Assembly: GCA_038236995.1 (NCBI GenBank)
Contig: JBBRZE010000008.1
Span: 28,955-92,954 of the forward strand
DNA length: 64,000 nt
Source: JAAFHB01 sp038236995
Lineage (GTDB): Bacteria; Bacteroidota; Bacteroidia; Bacteroidales; Prolixibacteraceae
Direction: 5' to 3'
Part shown: positions 9,292 to 17,572 of the stretch, piece after piece
How the letters are laid out: each line of letters starts with the position of its first letter
Numbering within the stretch: position 1 is the first letter of the stretch
Notes under the pieces: model-generated
What the model was told of the DNA's origin: nothing
The model's database searches: none
Seen by the model: the letters and a program-made list of their open reading frames with translations, nothing else
Position numbers and translations under genes: made by a program

Positions 9292-11340
9292 TTATTTAAC
9301 TTCCAGTTTTGTAAAAATCCTTTGAGGCACAATGTCGCCCTTGATTTCATCAAACAAACAATTTTCAAAAGGAAAAATAGCACCACGCATTTCGATTCCT
9401 TCAATGGTCAGGCCTTTTGTGTTCCTGATTTGTATCCCGGTATGATAGGGTTCCCAAACACCGGTTGTTCGGTGGCTGATCAAATTGGCAAATAGTATAT
9501 TGCTGCAATCTGCCATATAGATTCCCAAGGTTTTTTCACTACCCCGGTCCTCTTCCAACTGAAGCGCATAAAACGACCAGTTTTCCACATTCTCGAGTTT
9601 AACTTCTACTTTCATGTGGTGTTCCACCGAAATTTCATAGATTTTACCAGGCGTTTTTGTGTCACTTACAGAAAATGCAAATTGAGGTTTCCGGTCATTA
9701 ATCCAAAAGTTTTTGAATATTCCGCCACCTCCATTGGTGACCCAGATCGTACGGGACTGGCCTTTACCATACAAAGACTGATTGCCCTTACCACTAAATA
9801 GTCCGTCATCGATATAGGATTGAGCTCCAGCCATCCATTTTATTCCAATTACACCAGGGTTATTCCCCAAATTGAAACCTATACCTGTAATACCATTTTT
9901 CCCATCTTTGGGTGTAATAATTAATGGCTTACAGTTTTGAGGATCAGTAAATCCGGGAGTTTCATCCTTCAATACCAACTGGGTATTAGAAGGATGTAAA
10001 CCAATTAAGGTCGTTTCATCACGAAATGCCAATGTTCTTGAAATGACGTAATTTCCCATTGGGACATAGATTGCCCTATTTTTGGAAATTGCTTTTTCAA
10101 ATGCTGCGGTGCAATCTGTAACTCCATCTCCTTTTGCTCCAAAATCCAAAATATTAACCCAGGTATTCTGTGCTGGTAATTCAGGCATGTCTTTTGGTGT
10201 AAATTCGCCAAGCGATTCGAGCGGTGTCTGATCAATTTTTGTTGTAAATTTTACCGAGCCATCTATGCTATGTGGAATTTCAATGTGTAATCCATGTGAA
10301 AAACTTTTAATCAAATACATTGGTGATGGCGCTTCAAAGTCCCTTTTAACTTCGTCTGGTCTCCAACCTTGTGTCCTGCCTTTGAACCGGATGCTATAAG
10401 GAACATTAGAAAATGTTACGTTGTCGAGGTTGACCTGCAAATCCGGTGGAACAAAATTATTGATTTCCAGTGCCGTATTGCCAATGTTCTCGAACCTGGT
10501 ATCTTTTACAAATAATTTATCGCGATCAGGCACTTTTATACCCACAGGTACATTCTTAAATCTTCCGCGGATAACAAGCATTTTAGCACTGTCGGTAATC
10601 AGAGAAGCTATCTTCTGGCCTTCAAAGGAACAATCCAAAACCATGCATTGCCAGTCGGGTGCAGCCGGACCTGTTTTTATACCATAATCTCCACCACGGA
10701 AAGTACAGTTATCGATTAAATTACCCATTTCCTCGACGCCACCACGGCCGCTGCCAATGTTAAAATCGATATTCTCCAAGGCACAAACCTGAGCCACATG
10801 ATATCTGACAGCAATAGCTGCAGGATTTCCCGCGCCTATTTCAAAATTGATATTATCTATTCCTGAAAAGAAAGTAACCCAGGTTCCATCAACAAATTCA
10901 GGAGTCTGCCAGGTTCCTGGCTGTGGGCTTTGACCATTACCAGGGCTTTGACAAAAATGAACCATGTATTTATGCTCTCCTTTCTGAAATCCCGGTGTAT
11001 TATCAGCTAACACAAAAGTTGGTCTTTTGGCTCCAAAACCAATCAGTCGTATGCCTGACCATAACCGTATTGTTTTCCCTAACCGGTACGTACCTTCAGG
11101 AATAAACAATATGCCATTGCGAGATTGTTTTAAAACTGTATCGATCGCTGCCTGAAGAGCCGGAGCATCATCGCCCACACCATCAGCTGATAAAGCAAAA
11201 TTCTCTTTTGTAAAATATACTGCCTTAGGGTCGTTGGGTCTATGTGAATAAACTGATTGACTTTTATTGACCTGAGCAGACAAAGGCAGAAATGAAATTG
11301 TTATTACAAATAATACAAATACTGAGATTGCTTTTTTCAT
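9292..11340 (-). CDS. Exported double right-handed beta-helix protein (GH55 / pectate-lyase-3-like)
   Basis: A 682-residue protein with a signal peptide (VFVLFVITISFLPLSA). It contains two successive beta-helix modules, each opening with the same kind of segment: GVGDDAPALQAAIDTVL with FIPEGTYRLGKTIRL (about residues 54-95), and NILDFGAKGDGVTDCTAAFE with YVPMGNYVISRTLAF (about residues 397-440). Such tandem pectate_lyase_3-type modules occur in GH55 beta-1,3-glucanases and in related uncharacterised enzymes. It is 58 bp downstream of the GH10 gene, so it should act on the same polysaccharide. Whether it is a glucanase, a lyase or a binding protein cannot be told from motifs seen here. Confidence 0.68.
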   Translation of the reverse strand: MKKAISVFVLFVITISFLPLSAQVNKSQSVYSHRPNDPKAVYFTKENFALSADGVGDDAPALQAAIDTVLKQSRNGILFIPEGTYRLGKTIRLWSGIRLIGFGAKRPTFVLADNTPGFQKGEHKYMVHFCQSPGNGQSPQPGTWQTPEFVDGTWVTFFSGIDNINFEIGAGNPAAIAVRYHVAQVCALENIDFNIGSGRGGVEEMGNLIDNCTFRGGDYGIKTGPAAPDWQCMVLDCSFEGQKIASLITDSAKMLVIRGRFKNVPVGIKVPDRDKLFVKDTRFENIGNTALEINNFVPPDLQVNLDNVTFSNVPYSIRFKGRTQGWRPDEVKRDFEAPSPMYLIKSFSHGLHIEIPHSIDGSVKFTTKIDQTPLESLGEFTPKDMPELPAQNTWVNILDFGAKGDGVTDCTAAFEKAISKNRAIYVPMGNYVISRTLAFRDETTLIGLHPSNTQLVLKDETPGFTDPQNCKPLIITPKDGKNGITGIGFNLGNNPGVIGIKWMAGAQSYIDDGLFSGKGNQSLYGKGQSRTIWVTNGGGGIFKNFWINDRKPQFAFSVSDTKTPGKIYEISVEHHMKVEVKLENVENWSFYALQLEEDRGSEKTLGIYMADCSNILFANLISHRTTGVWEPYHTGIQIRNTKGLTIEGIEMRGAIFPFENCLFDEIKGDIVPQRIFTKLEVK

Positions 11341-11398
11341 GATCTTTGATTTAAAGAGAAATTAATATTCATCCCCGATAGTTTGGGTTAGGTTTGGG

Positions 11399-12478
11399 TT
11401 ATTTCAATCCCAACAAGAAACCATTATAAGCTTGTTTTTTCAAATAATTATTGTCGAAAAGCAGTGGATATTCTTTGGGGTGCCACCAGCCAGTTAGCCA
11501 GGTATATTTATCGGATACTCCCCAAGTGGTAATCGCGTATTTTTGAGCTTGGGGTAAAGATTCAAACGACTCGACAATTGATTTATACATATCCGACTGC
11601 TTCTGTTTTTCCGTATCATCAAAAACGTATGAGTCTGATTTGTTTTGGTTTACCCGAATATCAAGTTCTGAAATATGAATCAGCAATCCGGTTGTGGTAA
11701 TATCTGTCAAGCCTGATTTAATGGTAGTTTTGCTTGTCCAAATCGTGGTATGAAACTGATCGCCGATGCCATCAATCGGGTAACCTTCCTTTTTGAAGCG
11801 CTCTACCATTTTTTTCATCGCCAAACGTTTGGCTGAATTCAGAACCTGATCGTAATCATTGTAGAAAAGCTTTGCATCGGGATCGGCGTTTCGCACATAT
11901 TGGAAACACCGTCCATAAAATCGGATCGGATCCTTAAATGTTTTATAAATTGTAGCATCAACTCTAAGTGACCCGTCGTCAGCAAATATTTCGTTAGCAA
12001 CGTCCCAACTTGCAATCTTTCCTTTGTAACGCGAAACAACTGTTTGGATGTAGGTTTTAACATTGTTTTCAAAATTCAGTGAATCGTAAGCGGCCGTCTT
12101 AAACCAATCCGGAAAAGACTGGTACCAAAGAAGTGTATGCCCGTGTAGTTTCATGTTATTTTGAACCGCATAATTAACCAGGTAATCAACATTCGTCCAG
12201 TTATATACTGATGTGGAAGTCCAGATTTGGTTCATCTTCATCTCGTATTCGGCAGACAATTGGTTGTAATTGGCAGAAAAAGCATTTGAAAAGTCAGCCT
12301 CCTTAAGGTGAGCAACTGTAACAGCAGCACCAATCGGAAACCTGGCCGATTCTTTCAGTGTTTTTGTCACTGTGACCGGTGGAATTTCCTGATTGGCAGA
12401 ATTTTCTTTTTTTGAACAACCGGTTAGTGAAATGACAGAAACAATCAGCATCAAAACCAGGCTTCTAAATTTTCTCAT
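11399..12478 (-). CDS. GH10 endo-1,4-beta-xylanase-like lipoprotein
   Basis: This 359-residue enzyme begins with a type II signal (lipobox LTGC, Cys21), so it is probably anchored to a membrane, perhaps facing out. The GH10 barrel starts near residue 47. HGHTLLWYQSFPDW (112-125) is a hallmark substrate-binding block. The acid/base Glu is E163 in SWDVANEIF and the nucleophile is E271 in HISELDIRV. WDVAN replaces the more common WDVVN. It would cut beta-1,4-xylan or possibly a mixed glycan into oligosaccharides for the SusCD importer encoded directly upstream. A hairpin at 12555-12588 separates it from susD, so its level may be lower than that of the transport pair. The family is certain; the natural substrate is inferred. 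Confidence 0.93.
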   Translation of the reverse strand: MRKFRSLVLMLIVSVISLTGCSKKENSANQEIPPVTVTKTLKESARFPIGAAVTVAHLKEADFSNAFSANYNQLSAEYEMKMNQIWTSTSVYNWTNVDYLVNYAVQNNMKLHGHTLLWYQSFPDWFKTAAYDSLNFENNVKTYIQTVVSRYKGKIASWDVANEIFADDGSLRVDATIYKTFKDPIRFYGRCFQYVRNADPDAKLFYNDYDQVLNSAKRLAMKKMVERFKKEGYPIDGIGDQFHTTIWTSKTTIKSGLTDITTTGLLIHISELDIRVNQNKSDSYVFDDTEKQKQSDMYKSIVESFESLPQAQKYAITTWGVSDKYTWLTGWWHPKEYPLLFDNNYLKKQAYNGFLLGLK

Positions 12479-12554
12479 TGCAAGGGTTAAATTAAATATG
12501 TTTTGAAGTATATTATGAATATCGAATTTCTCTGAAAAGTAGTAATAATTAATC

Positions 12555-12588
12555 AGTAGCGCCCAGCAAATATATACCGGGCGCTACT
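12555..12588. terminator. Intercistronic hairpin between susD and the GH10 gene
   Basis: A perfect 10-bp inverted repeat (AGTAGCGCCC ... GGGCGCTACT) with a 14-nt loop lies in the 141-bp gap. In the direction of the operon it is followed by a mixed AT stretch rather than a clean U-run, so it is more likely a partial terminator or an RNA stabilising/processing element. Such elements would keep susCD transcripts more abundant than the enzyme part. Confidence 0.55.
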
Positions 12589-12619
12589 TTTGTGAATCTA
12601 TCTAATAAACCATTTCGAA

Positions 12620-14191
12620 CTAATATCCCGGATTTTGAGGGAATGTGATCATTATGTCAAGCTGGTTTTGAGGAATTGGCCATCTTGTATGATGATCATC
12701 CATGACATATTTATGAGTTAATGCTCCAAGAGTACCACCGATGTAATGGTAAAGATTGACTTGTTCAACCAGTTTCCCAACTCGTTTCAGGAAAAACCAG
12801 CGTTTTCCTTCGAAGGACAATTCACGAGCATCTTCATCCATAATTGATTTTAAATCAATAGTAGTCAAACTTGGAATACCAGCGCGTGTACGTATCTTGT
12901 TTATATACTCCAAAGCTTTTGCATCGGTATTTCCTCCAATTCTCCAATGTGCTTCAGCGCCTAAGAGTAAGGTTTCAGCAAAGCGAACCATAATTTTGTC
13001 TTTATAAGACATCGCAGTACCCGGAGATTTTACAAAGTCTCTGTATTTCATACAACTCCAATGGTATTCCCTGATGTTTTTTGAATATGGAAGGGGAATA
13101 GTCAGTGGCTTTCCAAAAATTGGCGAAAGTGGATTGTTGGCTATCAAGACATCAGGATAATAATAGTATTGCATGCGTTTATCCAAGGTTTCATCATATA
13201 ACGATCTCAAATAGTCATTAGGCAAATTCCAACCAAATGCATTTCCGCCATACACATTGTCTTCAATAATTGGGTTGACCTGTCCGGGAATTTTTATTTC
13301 ATAGTAACGCGACTGGAAAGCACCTCCCAGTGGAGATCCGGAACCACCTGCAAGATTATCGGAACCACCAAGAAGTTCATTAAATGGCAAGGGCAAAATG
13401 ACTTCTTTGGAGGTGGCGTAAGACGTTGCACCAAAAACCTGATCGACTGTGGCCAGGGCATATCCTCCATTAGCAATAATATCATCGGCATTAGCTGCAG
13501 CAGTCGCATAGTCACCGCTCCACATCGCCGATTCTGCTCTTAAATGCTTTGTTAAACCTAAGCCAATCATTCCATAATCAACCTTATATGGAAGAACAGC
13601 AGCTGCATAATCAAGATCTGAATTAACTAAGTCGTAAATTTGCTTCTGGGTTGCAGGTTTATATTCAACCGGATCGAACGCATTGCTCGAATTGGTAGGA
13701 ATGGTATCCAAAAGAATGTTATCAAACACATGAAGCAAACGCAAATAAGCCATTGCCCGAATCACTTTAGCCTGAGCAACAAGCTTTTTCTTTGCTGTCT
13801 CATCCATCGTCACAGTTCTTGAATTTACAATAATTGATGATGATCTGTCGATCAGCTGGTAACCATTATTCCACATATCAGGATAGAAATTCCCCGCAAT
13901 CATACCAGGTCCGTAAACGTTTGCATCGTTGTAAGTTCTTGTGATGCAAAGGTCATCCGCACAATAAAACCAGTAATTGGCGCGGGTATCCGGGGTGTCG
14001 ATGAAGCGGTAATAACGTCTGTTCAAACTGTACAAACCATTCAGTGCAGTGGCTAAACCTGCAGGACTTTCATAAATGACGCTGCTGTTTATTTTATCAA
14101 ATTGTTCTTCCTTCAGCCAACTTGTGCAGGATACATTGAAGAGAAGTGATCCTGTAATTAGTATAAGTACTATTATTTTTTTCATATTCAT
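12620..14191 (-). CDS. SusD/RagB-family surface glycan-binding lipoprotein
   Basis: This 523-residue lipoprotein has lipobox FNVSC (Cys22). The N-terminal SusD-like half starts with ATALNGLYSLNRRYYRF and contains helical repeats (AKKKLVAQAKVIRAMAYLRLLHVFDN) typical of the TPR scaffold. The RagB/SusD C-terminal part ends with YINKIRTRAGIP, ELSFEGKRWFFLKR and RWPIPQNQLD, all classic for the family. SusD proteins sit on top of the SusC barrel and hand over oligosaccharides. It follows susC by 71 bp on the same strand. The ligand is not readable from sequence, but the linked GH10 and GH94 suggest a beta-linked plant or algal glycan. Confidence 0.95.
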   Translation of the reverse strand: MNMKKIIVLILITGSLLFNVSCTSWLKEEQFDKINSSVIYESPAGLATALNGLYSLNRRYYRFIDTPDTRANYWFYCADDLCITRTYNDANVYGPGMIAGNFYPDMWNNGYQLIDRSSSIIVNSRTVTMDETAKKKLVAQAKVIRAMAYLRLLHVFDNILLDTIPTNSSNAFDPVEYKPATQKQIYDLVNSDLDYAAAVLPYKVDYGMIGLGLTKHLRAESAMWSGDYATAAANADDIIANGGYALATVDQVFGATSYATSKEVILPLPFNELLGGSDNLAGGSGSPLGGAFQSRYYEIKIPGQVNPIIEDNVYGGNAFGWNLPNDYLRSLYDETLDKRMQYYYYPDVLIANNPLSPIFGKPLTIPLPYSKNIREYHWSCMKYRDFVKSPGTAMSYKDKIMVRFAETLLLGAEAHWRIGGNTDAKALEYINKIRTRAGIPSLTTIDLKSIMDEDARELSFEGKRWFFLKRVGKLVEQVNLYHYIGGTLGALTHKYVMDDHHTRWPIPQNQLDIMITFPQNPGY

Positions 14192-14262
14192 TGATATTTA
14201 AATTTTAATCCATATTCCGTTGAAACAATTCAAACTGATAGTTTTTAGCAATTGGATCTCAA

Positions 14263-17250
14263 TTAGAATCCAACCTGAAGGCCAAAGCTAACTGTCTGAG
14301 ATTCCGGATAAGCATCAGAATCCTGTTCTGGGTTGTATGATTTATATTTAGTATTTGTAAACAGATTCTGGCCTGAGCAATAAACGCGCAATGAGTTCAA
14401 GCCAATTTTCGATACCATCTTTGCTGGCAAAGTATAGCCAAGAGAAATGTTGGATAATTTCACGAATGATGCATCCTCTCTGGCAACTAAACCCATATAA
14501 CCTGGCGTTGATGCATTGGTAGGTCTTGGAAAAACGCCTGTAGTATGTTCCGGTGTCCAGTAATCAACTTTTATACCGTTGAAAATACCTCTTAGGTCAC
14601 CGCCATATGCGTAATCAGCAAGATATTTATTGTATCTCAGGAGTCCTTGAACGGTAGTCACATCCATTGAAAAATCAATTCCCTTGTATTTTGCATTTAG
14701 ATTAAAGGATCCTTGCCATTTAGGCATAGCGGAGGTAACAACTTTGTCATTGTTATCCAGTTTTTTATTTCCGTCAAGATCTTTCACTCTTATTTCGCCT
14801 TGTTTTGCCGTTGGCTGTGCCGAGGCAGCAATTTCTGTTGTCTGATTAGCCTGCCAGATGCCATCATAGATATAATCATAAAACACATTAATAGGCTGTC
14901 CGATAAACCAGTTGTTCGCAGCGTAGTCATCTTCCTTGCCATCCTTGTTTAGGTCACCAAAAAGTCGTAGGATTTGGTTGTTGTTGGTAGAGAAAATGAT
15001 GCCTGCGCCGAGCGTGAAATCTTTCTTTTTAATAATTTGTCCATCTAACTGAATCTCGATTCCTTTATTCTGAATTTCACCAATATTGTCTCTCATCGTG
15101 GCATAACCAGTTGATGCATTGATGTTGCGATTAACCAACAAATCGGTTGTATTGGTTTTGTAAACTTCAACTGTTCCAGTCAGTCGATTACTATAAAATC
15201 CGAAATCAACTGCAGCATTGAGGGTTGTTGAGGTCTCCCATTTCAACTTTGGGTTTGGAAGCATTGAACCCGGTGTATAACCAGAAAGTTTATTCCCATT
15301 GTTGATATAATCCCATTGATCAGCAGAAGCGCTACTTCCGTATGGGGCAATTGCCTCATTACCTACACTTCCATAACTTGCTCTCAATTTCAGGTTTGTC
15401 AATGGTTTGAAATTAGCTAAAAAGGATTCTTTGTACATATTCCAACCCAATGCAGCAGCAGGGAAAAATCCCCATTTATTGTCAGCTCCAAACACGGATG
15501 ATCCATCTTCACGGCCACTCAGTGTAAGGTAATACTTCGAAGCATAATCATACTGAAAACGTGCAGCATAAGATTGCAATCTACGTTTTGAACCGCTGAT
15601 ATTTGGCGTCCAGGACAAAGCCGATTCCAAGCCATATACGCCAAGAAGGTCATTTGGGACCTTCGGGAAACCAAGTTGAAAATAATGTGAATTCACTTCA
15701 TTCACACTCTGGATTACTGTTGAAGAAAAGTGATGGTTGTCCCACATCTTTGAATAACTTAAAATATTATCAATGGTCCATGAATTATTGTCCTGATTTT
15801 GTAGAGATCCTCCACCATAGCCTTGTGTAGAACCACCATTTGACTTAGCGGTAGAGTAAGAATCCTGCCTGTAATTCCAGCTTCGACGGCTAACATTTAA
15901 TTTGTAGCTCAAACCAGTTAACGGACTGATTTCCAAAAATATATTTACAAGGTCATTCTTGCTATTCTTTAACAAAGATATTTCTTGCAAATCGTTGAGA
16001 GGATTGAAATTTTCCTGAACACCGGTTGGATGAAGTTTTAAGGTTCCGTCAGCATTGTATACTTCACCTAAGGGCGAAGACCGGACAACTTCATTTAAGA
16101 CATTATTTACGCCGGGATCATTGGATTTTGTCAATGACATAGAGGTATTTAATCCTAATTTCAACCAGGAGAAAATGGTTTGATCAAGATTAAACCGAAC
16201 CATTCCCTTCTTAAAATCAGTATCCGGAATCACACCTTTAAGATCCTGATAATTTGCACTAAAAAAGATTCGGGTATTCTCAGTACCCCCGGTTACACTG
16301 ATGTCATGATTCTGGATTGAACCGGATTTCACTGCTAATTTTTCCCAGTCAATGTACTTTTTATTGGTAAGAGAGGCAAGTTCAAGTGCGCTAAAAACAA
16401 CAGCGTCTGCTCCGTAGACATCCTTATTGTTGGTCCGGTAGGCTTCTCTTTTTAATTGAGCATATTCTTCCGGAGAATACACATCGAAATTTTTATGAAC
16501 GTTTTGAATTCCATAATACGCATTATAATTTACGCTGGTTTTCCCGGCTTTCCCTCTTTTTGTTGTGATAAGAATTACACCATTCGAGGCACGAGCTCCA
16601 TAAATAGATTGTGCTGAAGCATCTTTTAGAACTTCAACAGAAGCAATATCACCTGGGTTGATGTCGTTAATGGCACCAATTTCTACTCCATCCGCAATAA
16701 AAATTGGAGATGTCCCGGCAGCCAAAGATCCTTTACCACGAATCTGGATCGTTGAAGATCCACCTGGCCCCGCATCATTGGTAGTAATTTGCATACCTGC
16801 AACTTTACCACGAAGCATTTCGCCGACATCCAGCGTCACCATTTTGGTCATTTTTTCAGCTTTAACAGTTGCAACCGAACTGATTACATCGCTTTTTTTC
16901 TGAACGCCATAACCGACAGCTACTACTTCGTCAATAGTAGTGGATTCTTCTTCCATAACAACATTTATGACAGTCTTTCCACCGACAGCAGTTTCCTGTG
17001 TTTTCATTCCAACAAATGAAAACTGCAAAATTGTTTTTCCATTAGTGTTCGAAATAGAATACTTACCATTACCGTCGGTAACAGTACCACTTGTTGTGCC
17101 TTTTATCACAACAGATACGCCAGGCATCGTGCCCCCGGAAGTGTCTGTAACTTTCCCTGAAACAGACAGATTTTGAGCAATCAAGCTAGTTCCTAATAAG
17201 AAGAAGGAAAGTAGCACACATGCTTTCTTCATAATTTGTTTTAATTTCAT
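14263..17250 (-). CDS. SusC/RagA-family TonB-dependent oligosaccharide transporter
   Basis: A 995-residue outer-membrane receptor. A signal peptide is followed by a carboxypeptidase-regulatory-like domain (VSGKVTDTSGGTMPGVSVV, residues about 28-110). Next come a TonB-box-like segment (TIDEVVAVGYG), the plug (GEMLRGKVAGMQITT, IQIRGKGSL, SIYGARASNGVILITTKRG) and a 22-strand-type barrel ending in VSFGLQVGF with a terminal Phe, as expected for BAM insertion. It imports oligosaccharides into the periplasm with TonB energy. A promoter and a tiny ORF precede it, and susD follows. All landmarks of the family are present and intact. Confidence 0.97.
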   Translation of the reverse strand: MKLKQIMKKACVLLSFFLLGTSLIAQNLSVSGKVTDTSGGTMPGVSVVIKGTTSGTVTDGNGKYSISNTNGKTILQFSFVGMKTQETAVGGKTVINVVMEEESTTIDEVVAVGYGVQKKSDVISSVATVKAEKMTKMVTLDVGEMLRGKVAGMQITTNDAGPGGSSTIQIRGKGSLAAGTSPIFIADGVEIGAINDINPGDIASVEVLKDASAQSIYGARASNGVILITTKRGKAGKTSVNYNAYYGIQNVHKNFDVYSPEEYAQLKREAYRTNNKDVYGADAVVFSALELASLTNKKYIDWEKLAVKSGSIQNHDISVTGGTENTRIFFSANYQDLKGVIPDTDFKKGMVRFNLDQTIFSWLKLGLNTSMSLTKSNDPGVNNVLNEVVRSSPLGEVYNADGTLKLHPTGVQENFNPLNDLQEISLLKNSKNDLVNIFLEISPLTGLSYKLNVSRRSWNYRQDSYSTAKSNGGSTQGYGGGSLQNQDNNSWTIDNILSYSKMWDNHHFSSTVIQSVNEVNSHYFQLGFPKVPNDLLGVYGLESALSWTPNISGSKRRLQSYAARFQYDYASKYYLTLSGREDGSSVFGADNKWGFFPAAALGWNMYKESFLANFKPLTNLKLRASYGSVGNEAIAPYGSSASADQWDYINNGNKLSGYTPGSMLPNPKLKWETSTTLNAAVDFGFYSNRLTGTVEVYKTNTTDLLVNRNINASTGYATMRDNIGEIQNKGIEIQLDGQIIKKKDFTLGAGIIFSTNNNQILRLFGDLNKDGKEDDYAANNWFIGQPINVFYDYIYDGIWQANQTTEIAASAQPTAKQGEIRVKDLDGNKKLDNNDKVVTSAMPKWQGSFNLNAKYKGIDFSMDVTTVQGLLRYNKYLADYAYGGDLRGIFNGIKVDYWTPEHTTGVFPRPTNASTPGYMGLVAREDASFVKLSNISLGYTLPAKMVSKIGLNSLRVYCSGQNLFTNTKYKSYNPEQDSDAYPESQTVSFGLQVGF

Positions 17251-17264
17251 AGATTAAAGTATAA

Positions 17265-17366
17265 TTATTGATGTAAAAAAAGATATAAGAGAATCACTAT
17301 TCCGCTGACAATCGTCAGTGAAATCGCAATCATTTTAATTAGAAGATTACGTTTGATGAGTTTCAT
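17265..17366 (-). CDS. Possible 33-residue single-span membrane peptide ahead of susC
   Basis: A complete ATG-to-TAA frame (33 codons) lies 14 bp upstream of the susC start. The product has a basic N-terminus (MKLIKRNLLIK) and a single hydrophobic segment (MIAISLTIVSGIVILLYLF), which fits a small inner-membrane peptide. It is downstream of the TAGATTTG promoter element, so it would be on the susC transcript. I know no family for it. It may be a translated leader, a small membrane protein or chance. No clear Shine-Dalgarno site precedes it, which is normal in this phylum. Confidence 0.4.
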   Translation of the reverse strand: MKLIKRNLLIKMIAISLTIVSGIVILLYLFLHQ

Positions 17367-17415
17367 AATGTAATGGTCGTTTATTTGACAAACTACCATG
17401 GTTTGACAAGACACA

Positions 17416-17423
17416 CAAATCTA
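17416..17423 (-). promoter_or_regulatory. Bacteroidota -7 promoter element (TAnnTTTG) for the SusC operon
   Basis: On the minus strand the sequence TAGATTTG matches the Bacteroidota primary-sigma consensus TAnnTTTG. The matching -33 TTTG box is weak (a TTTA lies 16 nt upstream of it), which would fit an activator-dependent promoter driven by the HTCS encoded next door. The leader to the small ORF would be about 40 nt. Confidence 0.45.
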
Positions 17424-17505
17424 GTTTACCGGGAATCATTAAAGGAAGGAATCTGTATCAGGGTACAACCCCAAATGTTACACGATTCTATAATCCTGTA
17501 ACAAA

Positions 17506-17537
17506 AAGGCCATTCATTTGATACATGAATGGCCTTT
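17506..17537. terminator. Rho-independent terminator after the HTCS gene
   Basis: The stem AAGGCCATTCAT / ATGAATGGCCTT is perfect, with a short 8-nt loop and A/T tracts on both flanks. It lies about 35 bp beyond the HTCS stop codon on the minus strand and upstream of the susC promoter, so it should insulate the regulator transcript from the SusC operon. Confidence 0.8.
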
Positions 17538-17572
17538 TAATAGGTATTATATTAGTTCGATTGTAATTCGGG

